8,500 nt of DNA from Synechococcales cyanobacterium PMM_0002. GTDB lineage: Bacteria > Cyanobacteriota > Cyanobacteriia > Elainellales > Elainellaceae. Below are positions 1 through 5,190 of the stretch, piece by piece. Position 1 is the stretch's first letter. The number at the start of each line of letters is the position of its first letter. The stretch covers positions 1-8,500 of the forward strand of contig CASBQX010000176.1 in the NCBI GenBank assembly GCA_949127925.1. Direction: 5' to 3'. The notes under the pieces were generated by a model. That model saw nothing but the letters and a program-made list of their open reading frames with translations, ran no database searches and was not told the DNA's origin. A program made the translations under genes and the position numbers.

Positions 1-88
1 GGCTTATTGCAAAGCTGCTGGCAGAACAAAGACTGAAATTCTTAGAGAGTTGATCAGAGGCTTAAAGACTAAGAAAAAGCCGTCGTGA
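1..88 (+). CDS. C-terminal fragment of a ribbon-helix-helix (CopG/Arc-like) protein, start outside window
   Basis: The reading frame is open from the left edge to TGA at 86-88 and gives 28 residues, starting AYCKAAGRTKTEILRELIRG and ending in a basic KTKKKPS tail. The pattern 'YCKaaGRTKTEILRELI' matches the helix-turn-helix part of ribbon-helix-helix proteins: helix A, a Gly-Arg turn, then helix B with alternating hydrophobic residues. The N-terminal beta strand that would contact DNA lies outside the window. In cyanobacteria such small proteins are often antitoxins or DNA-binding regulators, so an antitoxin role is possible, but the partner gene is not visible. The stop codon lies in the loop of a hairpin that probably ends the transcript. 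The family call rests on only 28 residues and is moderately secure; the function is unknown. Confidence 0.5.
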   Translation, partial: AYCKAAGRTKTEILRELIRGLKTKKKPS

Positions 89-101
89 ACGACGGGGCTT
101 T
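76..101 (+). terminator. Hairpin at the end of the ribbon-helix-helix gene, probable terminator
   Basis: The stem AAAGCCGTCG (76-85) pairs with CGACGGGGCTTT (90-101). There are six GC-rich pairs around a TGAA loop, a two-G bulge (G96-G97), then four more pairs including three A-T pairs. The left arm is preceded by A's and the right arm ends in T's, as in a bidirectional intrinsic terminator, but the T run is short. The stop codon of the upstream gene lies in the loop. A hairpin end of an IS200/IS605-type element is an alternative I cannot exclude. Confidence 0.45.
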
Positions 102-148
102 AGACCCAAAATTTTCGGTAATTTTCGCCTGAAGCGGTATGCTCATAC

Positions 149-226
149 ATAACCTCAGGTTATATACATCACAAATAACCTCAGGTTATGTGCATCATAA
201 ATAACCTCAGGTTATATGCATCATAA
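149..226. repeat. Three tandem 26 bp repeats, each with the palindrome ATAACCTCAGGTTAT
   Basis: Units lie at 149-174, 175-200 and 201-226. The first 15 bases of each, ATAACCTCAGGTTAT, are identical in all three and form a perfect palindrome around a central C. The 11-base remainders are similar (ATACATCACAA, GTGCATCATAA, ATGCATCATAA). The 26 bp period is about 2.5 helical turns, so successive palindromes face opposite sides of the helix. The arrangement looks like a multi-copy binding site for a dimeric regulator, or an iteron-like array. There is no open frame through it. The binding protein is unknown. Confidence 0.9.
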
Positions 227-488
227 AAACAATCACTTTGGTTTATGTTGCAAAAGAATCCAGATCCCTAGTATTGTGAAAATTGGGAGTTCTAAGGCGC
301 TTTCTGAGAACTGAGGTCGGAGTTCCGATTAAAGTTTTTAGAGTAGGATTGGACTTCGCCTAGATTTCTCCGCAGGCAAGATATTGTGTATCGACTGGTA
401 GCGAATGTTTGGAATTTAGGCGTTGCTGCTGTGGCTTAAGTGGCAAGGGCTGTCGATCGCTCTGCCCGTGTTAAGCGGGCAAAGCAAA
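227..488. other. Gene-free intergenic stretch
   Basis: All six frames are broken by frequent stops, and I see no protein-like segment, tRNA or rRNA here. The only structures are a weak dyad at 288-312 (AGTTCT/AGAACT around a 13-base loop) and a hairpin at 459-485. In that hairpin GCTCTGCCCG (459-468) pairs with CGGGCAAAGC (476-485) with one mismatch around a 7-base loop. It lies just beyond the stop codon of the small minus-strand ORF but has no T run on either strand. No HIP1 octamer occurs before position 718. Confidence 0.6.
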
Positions 489-632
489 TCAAGAAATGAT
501 CACGCTACGATATTGCTTCGAAAGCGACATTTCTAAAAATTCAAACGCTTGCTTCCCGATCGCACTCAAGTCTTCATGATGCGCAGTAAGTTCATGGCAA
601 AGTTGCAGTCCACTTGCATAGTTCCCAGTCAT
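489..632 (-). CDS. Small hypothetical ORF, 47 aa, possibly a gene remnant
   Basis: An ATG at 632-630 opens 47 codons ending in TGA at 491-489. It is preceded by a good Shine-Dalgarno match, GGAG, seven bases upstream. The product starts MTGNYASGLQLCHELTAHHE, is mostly helical in character (the core reads like a TPR-type 'GNYASGLQL..EL' helix), and has no signal peptide or membrane segment. I do not recognise the family. A neighbouring frame directly upstream (about 631-691) also reads as plausible protein (...ERSALILEI). Deleting one base near 634 would join the two, so this may be the end of a decayed, frameshifted gene. A GC-rich hairpin (459-485) follows the stop. Reality as a translated gene is uncertain. 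Confidence 0.3.
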   Translation of the reverse strand: MTGNYASGLQLCHELTAHHEDLSAIGKQAFEFLEMSLSKQYRSVIIS

Positions 633-711
633 GTCTAATCTCCAGAATCAGCGCTGATCGTTCGATAGATAGAGCGATAGAGGCATTCTAGAGAATGGAT
701 AAGGCAGCTAG

Positions 712-737
712 TTTGAAGCGATCGCCGATGCTTCAAA
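712..737. promoter_or_regulatory. Dyad-symmetric hairpin or operator upstream of ccmK
   Basis: TTTGAAGC (712-719) and GCTTCAAA (730-737) are perfect inverted arms. The ten bases between them include ATCG and CGAT, so the symmetry continues almost to the centre. The dyad overlaps a HIP1 octamer at 718-725 and ends 54 bases before the ccmK start codon. It may be an operator or a 5'-UTR hairpin of the ccm transcript. I could not place a convincing -35/-10 pair around it. Confidence 0.45.
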
Positions 738-776
738 AGATAGTGGCAGTTCGAGAAAGTTTGGTTGCACATTTTT

Positions 777-784
777 GGAAGGGA
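777..784 (+). promoter_or_regulatory. ccmK: Ribosome binding site of ccmK
   Basis: The purine-rich GGAAGGGA lies seven bases before ATG 792. It fixes this start rather than the in-frame TTG at 765, which would add nine residues not seen in CcmK proteins. Confidence 0.7.
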
Positions 785-791
785 AAGAACG

Positions 792-1133
792 ATGGCAATT
801 GCAGTTGGAATGGTAGAAACCCTTGGGTTCCCCGCCGTAGTAGAAGCAGCGGACGCAATGGTTAAAGCAGCCCGTGTGACCTTGGTCGGTTACGAAAAAA
901 TTGGCAGTGGTCGAGTCACTGTGATTGTGCGTGGCGACGTGTCTGAAGTGCAGGCTTCTGTTGCTGCCGGGATTGAAAATGTCAAGCGAGTCAATGGCGG
1001 ACAGGTTTTGTCTACCCACATCATTGCTCGCCCCCACGAAAACCTAGAGTACGTTCTACCGATTCGCTACACCGAAGCTGTGGAAGCCTTCCGCGAAAGC
1101 GTCAGTGGTATTCGCCCCATGAACCGTCCATAA
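792..1133 (+). CDS. ccmK: Carboxysome shell hexamer protein CcmK (CcmK1/K2 type)
   Basis: This 113-residue, single-domain BMC (Pfam00936-type) protein is the main facet protein of the beta-carboxysome. It forms cyclic hexamers that tile the shell, with small central pores for HCO3-, RuBP and 3-PGA. Residues 1-95 are near canonical for CcmK1/CcmK2: MAIAVGMVETLGFPAVVEAA at the start, the pore loop KIGSG at 36-40, and the STHIIARPHENLEYVLPIRY stretch at 74-93. The tail (about 97-113, ending GIRPMNRP) is somewhat longer than the roughly 103-residue CcmK2 form, so K1 and K2 cannot be told apart from this copy. The start at 792 is supported by a ribosome binding site and by the family N-terminus. 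It is the first gene of the operon, six bases ahead of ccmL, with no second ccmK upstream within the window. Confidence 0.97.
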   Translation: MAIAVGMVETLGFPAVVEAADAMVKAARVTLVGYEKIGSGRVTVIVRGDVSEVQASVAAGIENVKRVNGGQVLSTHIIARPHENLEYVLPIRYTEAVEAFRESVSGIRPMNRP

Positions 1134-1139
1134 CCTCGC

Positions 1140-1442
1140 ATGCAAATTGCTAGAGTCTGTGGCACGGTCGTCAGCAATCAAAAAGAGCCTAGTCTCATGG
1201 GAGTTAAGTTCCTGCTGCTGCAACTACTTGATGCAGAGGGCAAGCCAATGCCTGAGTATGAAGTGGCGGCAGACAGCGTCGGGGCTGGGCTGGATGAATG
1301 GGTATTAGTGAGTCGAGGTAGTGCTGCTCGCCAAACGTCGAGTAGTGAGGTTCGGCCATTAGATGCTCTGGTTGTTGGTATTATTGACACCGTTAGCGTA
1401 GAGAACTATCTCCTCTACAGCAAGCGCGACCAAGATCGGTAA
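1140..1442 (+). CDS. ccmL: Carboxysome shell vertex protein CcmL
   Basis: This 100-residue member of the CcmL/EutN (BMC vertex, Pfam03319-type) family forms pentamers that cap the twelve vertices of the icosahedral shell. Typical family segments are MQIARVCGTVVSNQKEPSL at the start, GVKFLLLQLLD at 21-31, and the blocks YEVAADSVGAG, EWVLVSRGSAAR, PLDALVVGIIDTVSVEN and LLYSKRDQ toward the end. Its length is normal and nothing is missing. It starts six bases after the ccmK stop with no clear Shine-Dalgarno sequence of its own, which suggests translational coupling to ccmK. Needing only 60 copies per shell, it should be made at a lower level than CcmK, and the weak start context fits this. Confidence 0.97.
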   Translation: MQIARVCGTVVSNQKEPSLMGVKFLLLQLLDAEGKPMPEYEVAADSVGAGLDEWVLVSRGSAARQTSSSEVRPLDALVVGIIDTVSVENYLLYSKRDQDR

Positions 1443-1452
1443 GTAGCTGAAT

Positions 1453-1479
1453 GGGGTGGAGGCGATCGCCCTTCACCTC
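1453..1479 (+). terminator. Hairpin after ccmL, possible attenuator
   Basis: GGTGGAGGC (1455-1463) pairs with GCC-C-TTCACC (1468-1477) around a GATC loop, with one bulged C and one G-U pair, extendable outward by two pairs to 1453/1479. It begins 11 bases after the ccmL stop and contains a HIP1 octamer (1462-1469). A T-rich run (TTCTTTAAATTTT) follows a few bases later rather than directly, so it could reduce read-through into ccmM rather than stop it. This is structure inferred by eye. Confidence 0.35.
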
Positions 1480-1536
1480 TAGTTCTTTAAATTTTCTCCT
1501 TGGCTGTGAGTTGCGATCGCCAGCAGCCCCGCCCTG

Positions 1537-1618
1537 TTTTTGACTGGTCTGTTTTTGTTTGTGAGTTTTGCTGAGACGCGTTTTTCACACGTGCGCTTTT
1601 TCTCGCAACGATCTTTTT
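1537..1618 (+). repeat. Array of six evenly spaced T-tracts before ccmM
   Basis: T4-T5 runs lie at 1537-1541, 1552-1556, 1566-1569, 1581-1585, 1597-1601 and 1614-1618, that is at steps of 15, 14, 15, 16 and 17 bases. The surrounding bases show weak similarity (CTG, CG or CGC before the tract), consistent with an eroded tandem repeat of about 15 bp. The array ends 36 bases before the ccmM start codon, so on the transcript it would be a U-rich leader. The GGAGA Shine-Dalgarno of ccmM lies at 1639-1643. Function unknown. Confidence 0.55.
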
Positions 1619-1653
1619 AACCTCGCTCTGCTCAGTCTGGAGAAATGTAATTC

Positions 1654-3408
1654 ATGGTCGCCCTTAGCGCTGCCGCTCCTCCTACACCCTGGTCAAAGAG
1701 CCTGGCACAGCCCAAGATCCATGACACCGCCTACGTTCACTCTTTCTCAACTGTTCTTGGAGATGTTTCGGTTGGGGCAAACGTACTGATTGCTCCAGGA
1801 ACCTCAATTCGAGCAGATGAGGGGAGTCCTTTTCGAGTAGGCGATGGCAGCAACATCCAGGATGGTGCTGTCATCCACGGGTTGCAGCAAGGGCGAGTGT
1901 TAGGAGACGATCAGCAGTCGTACTCTGTTTGGATTGGCAAAAATACGTCGATCACCCACATGGCCTTGATCCATGGTCCTGCCTATGTGGGTGATAACTG
2001 TTTTATTGGCTTCCGCTCAACTGTGTTCAATGCTCGAATTGGCGAGGGTAGCGTCATTATGATGCACGTACTCGTCCAGGATGTAGAGATTCCTCCCGGT
2101 AAGTACGTACCGTCTGGCTCTATCATTACGACTCAACAGCAGGCCGATCGCCTGCCAGATGTTCAATCTGTTGATGTTGAGTTTGCGACCCATGTCGTTG
2201 GTATCAACGACGCTCTGCGGTCTGGTCAGCATCGTGCAGGCGACAGCGCTCGCATTGCCCCTAGCCGCGACCCGTTGCAGCAATCTGCCAGCAACGCTGA
2301 ACACTCCTATCATTCCAGCCAAAACCCTGAGATGCTAAATACTCGTTTGAACCCAGAAGTTGTAGACCAGGTGCGCCAACTCCTCGCCCAGGGCTATCGA
2401 ATTGCGACCGAACACGCGGATACTCGTCGGTTTCAGACTGGCTCATGGAGTAGCTGTGCGCCGATTCAGGCGATGCGGGAGTCTGATGTGCTAGCCGGCC
2501 TTGAAGCATGCGTCGCGGACCATCCAGGTGAGTATGTGCGGCTAATTGGTGTGGATACCCAGTCGAAGCGGCGGGTGGCCGAACTGATGGTACAGCGCCC
2601 CGGCGATACGCGCTCCGCGCAGGCAGGCCAACACCCTCAACCGGCCTCGCCCGCCCCGTCCTATGGTGGTCGCCCTAACAGCCAGAGCAGCTACAGCACC
2701 GCCAGCAGCTACGGTAGCGCCAGCGGCCATAGCAGTGGATCTGCGTCTCGGGGCAACCTGCCGTCAGAGGTCGTAGACTATGTCCGCACAATGGTGTCAC
2801 AAGGTTACAAGATTGGCACCGAGCACGCCGATAGGCGTCGGTTCCAAACTAGCTCTTGGTATACCTGTACCCCTATTCAGGCTAGCCGCGACAGCGAAGC
2901 GATTTCAGCCCTACAAACCTGTCTCACCGAACATTCTGGTGAATACGTGCGCGTGTTTGGCATTAACCCGGCGTTGAAACAGCGGGTGGGAGAAATGATT
3001 GTGCAGCGTCCCGATGGCATCTCTGGTAATGGGGTTCCGGCGACGTCTGCCAGCGCTCAATCTATTGCAGCCTATGGCAGCCAGCCGCAGAGCACCGCTA
3101 AAACTGCTGCCACCAGCTATGGCTCGCCCAGTCGCGGCGATCGCCTTAGTGCCGAGGTGGTTGACCAAGTTCGCCAACTGCTGTCTAAGGGCTATCGGGT
3201 TGCCGCCGAGCATGCAGATGCCCGTCGGTTCCAAAGTGGCTCTTGGCACACCTGCGCGCCGATTGAAACCACCCGCGAAGGGGATGTATTAGCGGCACTC
3301 GAAGTCTGCGTGAACGAGAATAAAGGGGAATATATCCGGATCTATGGCGTTGATACCCAGTCAAAACGGCGCGTCGTAGAAACGATCATCCAGCGACCAG
3401 TACGTTAG
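1654..3408 (+). CDS. ccmM: Carboxysome scaffold protein CcmM (gamma-CA-like domain plus three Rubisco small-subunit-like modules)
   Basis: This 584-residue protein organises Rubisco inside the beta-carboxysome. Residues 20-180 form a left-handed beta-helix of the gamma-carbonic-anhydrase type. The zinc ligands are H75 (AVIHG), H102 (THMAL) and H107 (LIHG). Three Rubisco-small-subunit-like modules follow at about 231-317, 369-455 and 497-584, joined by Ser/Gly/Gln/Pro-rich linkers (318-366, 456-496). Each module holds a 'GY+I/V..EHAD.RRF' core and a Cys pair 18 residues apart: C268/C286, C405/C423, C534/C552. The region after the beta-helix (180-230) has no cysteine, so the activating disulfide known from the Thermosynechococcus protein (Cys194-Cys200) is absent and anhydrase activity is unlikely. 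Met227, the only Met in the linker before module 1, is a candidate internal start for a short, Rubisco-binding CcmM35-like form. GGAGA lies ten bases before ATG 1654. Confidence 0.97.
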   Translation: MVALSAAAPPTPWSKSLAQPKIHDTAYVHSFSTVLGDVSVGANVLIAPGTSIRADEGSPFRVGDGSNIQDGAVIHGLQQGRVLGDDQQSYSVWIGKNTSITHMALIHGPAYVGDNCFIGFRSTVFNARIGEGSVIMMHVLVQDVEIPPGKYVPSGSIITTQQQADRLPDVQSVDVEFATHVVGINDALRSGQHRAGDSARIAPSRDPLQQSASNAEHSYHSSQNPEMLNTRLNPEVVDQVRQLLAQGYRIATEHADTRRFQTGSWSSCAPIQAMRESDVLAGLEACVADHPGEYVRLIGVDTQSKRRVAELMVQRPGDTRSAQAGQHPQPASPAPSYGGRPNSQSSYSTASSYGSASGHSSGSASRGNLPSEVVDYVRTMVSQGYKIGTEHADRRRFQTSSWYTCTPIQASRDSEAISALQTCLTEHSGEYVRVFGINPALKQRVGEMIVQRPDGISGNGVPATSASAQSIAAYGSQPQSTAKTAATSYGSPSRGDRLSAEVVDQVRQLLSKGYRVAAEHADARRFQSGSWHTCAPIETTREGDVLAALEVCVNENKGEYIRIYGVDTQSKRRVVETIIQRPVR

Positions 3409-3501
3409 GACTGAGTGAGTTTTAGATTCCTAGGTATGAGGTTTGAGTTAACCGCCTAACTCAGATCTAAACCAAGTCCACATTGAGAACTGTAGTTTTA
3501 G
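3409..3501 (+). other. Hairpin-forming start of the ccmM-ccmN spacer
   Basis: TGAGTTA (3444-3450) and TAACTCA (3457-3463) form a perfect stem around a 6-base loop. It is enclosed by GTTTTAGAT (3419-3427) and ATCTAAAC (3465-3472), which pair with one extra T. There is no T run after it, so it is not a classic intrinsic terminator. It may be an RNA stabilising or processing structure at the 3' end of the ccmM segment. No gene is seen here. Confidence 0.4.
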
Positions 3502-3613
3502 CCCTCACCCCCAGCCCCTCGCCCTTTGGGAGAGGGGAGCCAGAAAGGCTTTCAAAGTCCCTCTCCCCAGGGAGAGGGCTTAAAGCCTTCGGCATGTATG
3601 AAAAGGGTGAGGG
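3502..3613. repeat. Palindromic MITE/REP-like repeat element between ccmM and ccmN
   Basis: The element starts with CCCTCACCC (3502-3510) and ends with its exact inverse GGGTGAGGG (3605-3613). Inside are two further hairpins. CCCCTCGCCC (3515-3524) pairs with GGGAGAGGGG (3528-3537) with one mismatch, and CCCTCTCC (3559-3566) pairs perfectly with GGAGAGGG (3571-3578). This architecture of GGTGAGGG termini with internal GGGAGAGGGG arms is typical of small dispersed palindromic repeats in cyanobacterial genomes. It has no coding capacity of its own. Sitting in the operon, it would form a strong structure in the ccmM-ccmN transcript. Confidence 0.75.
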
Positions 3614-3697
3614 AAACTCTGGGTTTCAAGTTAGACGAGGTTTAATACCTCAAAATTCAGAACTTATTCTGTATTCCCTGATGGACATTCCTGGTTG

Positions 3698-4294
3698 ATG
3701 CACTTGCCCTCTCCATTGTCGCTGCCTCTCCGTCACTACGACAGTTGTGACGACATTGATGGAGGCATTTTTAGCGGCGGCAGTCATGGTCGCGTGACCG
3801 TCCATCCCAGTGTGGCGATCGCTCCTACGGCACTGCTTCAGGCAGAACCGGGTAGTCATTTGATTCTGGCTGCGGGTGTTTGTGTGGGTGCAGGTGCAGT
3901 GTTACATGCTTATGGTGGCACCTTAGAAATTGAATCTGGAGTGAGCCTCGGTGCGGCTATACTGCTAATTGGCAGTGGGAAAATTGGGGCTAATGCCTGC
4001 GTCGGTTCTATGGTAACGATGATAAATCCGGCGATCGCACCCGGTGACGTCATTGCCGCCGGAACGCTGTTGGGGGATGATAGCCGTGCGATCGAGCCAC
4101 CCCCAAAGCCATCTGCCAAGCCAGCCCCCGAGCCACTCTCTGCTCAAAATGGCGCAGGCTCCAATGGCAAATTAGAAGCTCATACACCAGATTCCCCAGC
4201 AGAACACGGAACTCAGCCAGTGACTGGGAAAGCCGCCCTCAATGAACTGATGACGGCCTTATTTCCTCATCGCCAGCACTTTGACCAGTCATAG
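3698..4294 (+). CDS. ccmN: Carboxysome assembly protein CcmN
   Basis: This 198-residue adaptor links the CcmM/Rubisco core to the shell. The N-terminal part (about 32-127) is a hexapeptide-repeat left-handed beta-helix (…AAGVCVGAGAVLHA…, …SGKIGANACVGSMV…) that in the family binds the gamma-CA-like domain of CcmM. Residues 130-175 are a Pro/Ala/Ser-rich linker. The end, about 176-191 (GKAALNELMTALFPHR), is the amphipathic encapsulation peptide that binds the CcmK shell; the final FPHR resembles the ending of other CcmN proteins. I chose ATG 3698 because CcmN proteins start MHLP, as here; the TTG one codon upstream is less likely. No clear Shine-Dalgarno is visible. The gene is separated from ccmM by 289 bp of hairpins and a palindromic repeat, and from ccmO by 56 bp. 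Confidence 0.93.
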   Translation: MHLPSPLSLPLRHYDSCDDIDGGIFSGGSHGRVTVHPSVAIAPTALLQAEPGSHLILAAGVCVGAGAVLHAYGGTLEIESGVSLGAAILLIGSGKIGANACVGSMVTMINPAIAPGDVIAAGTLLGDDSRAIEPPPKPSAKPAPEPLSAQNGAGSNGKLEAHTPDSPAEHGTQPVTGKAALNELMTALFPHRQHFDQS

Positions 4295-4350
4295 CGTTAA
4301 CATGCTACAAGTGGGCGTGCCACGCGCATCACCCTAACTGGAGATGGACG

Positions 4351-5190
4351 ATGGAGCCAGACGGTACAACCGAGAGCCAGATTGGGCCAACCCGCCGTAA
4401 GCACGACTTTGGCGACAGTGCGTTGGGCATGGTTTGCACCCGCAGTTTCCCGGCAATTGTGGGCACCGCAGACATGATGCTGAAATCTGCTGGGGTAACG
4501 CTGGTTGGCTATGAAAAGATCGGCAGTGGCTACTGCACGGCTGTAGTTCGAGGCCGAATTGCCGATGTCCGGATTGCGGTAGATGTGGGCGTTAAAACGG
4601 CTGAGAAGTTTAACCAGTTCATTTCTCAAACGATTATTGCGCGACCTTCGCTAAATTTAGAAGCGGTTTTGCCCATTGGCAGCAGACTGGCGCAGTTTGT
4701 CTCTGATCAAGGCTACAGTCGCCTGAGTAATTTAGCCATTGGGCTGTTAGAAACCCGAGGCTATCCGGCCATGGTTGGCGCGGCAGATGCGATGCTGAAG
4801 GCGGGAGATGTGCAGCTTGCTGCCTGTGAAACCATTGGTGATGGCCTGTGTACTGCAATTATTCGGGGGCGCGTGTCAGATGTGGCGATCGCCATCGAAG
4901 CAGGCATGCACGAGGCAGAGCGGATTGGAGAACTCCATGCGGTCATGGTCATTCCTCGCCCCCTAGACGACCTAGAAGAAACCCTGCCCGTAGCCAGCTG
5001 CTGGATTGAAAGGCCAACTCCCTTGGCGCTGCCGATTGATCTGAAGGAACCGATCAAAGAACTGGCGCTGCAAGACGCGGCTGAAGTGATCGTCGAAACT
5101 GCTCAGCAGGCAGAGCTAGAGCCTCTGATGATCCCCGATCAGCGCGAACTGGAATTAGAACCAAACCAGGAACGGCGAGAGGACGCTTAA
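4351..5190 (+). CDS. ccmO: Carboxysome shell protein CcmO (tandem BMC domains)
   Basis: This 279-residue shell protein has two fused BMC domains, at about 23-110 (ALGMVCTRSFPAIVGTADMM…) and 128-214 (AIGLLETRGYPAMVGAADAM…), expected to form trimeric pseudohexamers in the shell facets or edges. The pore loops differ: KIGSG at 56-60 in domain 1 and TIGDG at 161-165 in domain 2, so any central pore would alternate in chemistry. A polar N-terminal arm (1-22) and an acidic Glu/Gln-rich, probably helical C-terminal tail (about 228-279) flank the domains. GGAG at 4340-4343, seven bases ahead, supports ATG 4351. It is the last gene of the ccm operon here, 56 bp after ccmN, and ends 52 bp from the convergent kinase gene. 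Tandem-domain shell proteins of the CcmP type are longer and differ, so CcmO fits best. Confidence 0.93.
   Translation: MEPDGTTESQIGPTRRKHDFGDSALGMVCTRSFPAIVGTADMMLKSAGVTLVGYEKIGSGYCTAVVRGRIADVRIAVDVGVKTAEKFNQFISQTIIARPSLNLEAVLPIGSRLAQFVSDQGYSRLSNLAIGLLETRGYPAMVGAADAMLKAGDVQLAACETIGDGLCTAIIRGRVSDVAIAIEAGMHEAERIGELHAVMVIPRPLDDLEETLPVASCWIERPTPLALPIDLKEPIKELALQDAAEVIVETAQQAELEPLMIPDQRELELEPNQERREDA

Noticed and set aside
149..226. Short CRISPR array
   Set aside because: Only three units, directly adjacent, with similar 11-base linkers rather than unique spacers of about 30-40 bases, and no cas gene.
765..791. TTG start adding nine residues to CcmK
   Set aside because: The added residues are not part of the CcmK N-terminus, and GGAAGGGA is placed correctly for ATG 792.
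708..1037. Minus-strand ORF overlapping ccmK
   Set aside because: It is a shadow of the strongly conserved ccmK frame, with no family resemblance.
1537..1618. Phased A/T-tract intrinsic bend
   Set aside because: The spacing of 14-17 bases is not near 10.5, so successive tracts would not add up to a planar bend.
2017..3249. Several minus-strand ORFs opposite ccmM
   Set aside because: They are frame shadows caused by the codon bias and repeats of ccmM, and the ccmM product is complete and conserved.
3483..3698. Small plus-strand protein with LTPSPSPFGRGEP
   Set aside because: It is translation through the palindromic repeat; this residue pattern is a known false-ORF product of such repeats.
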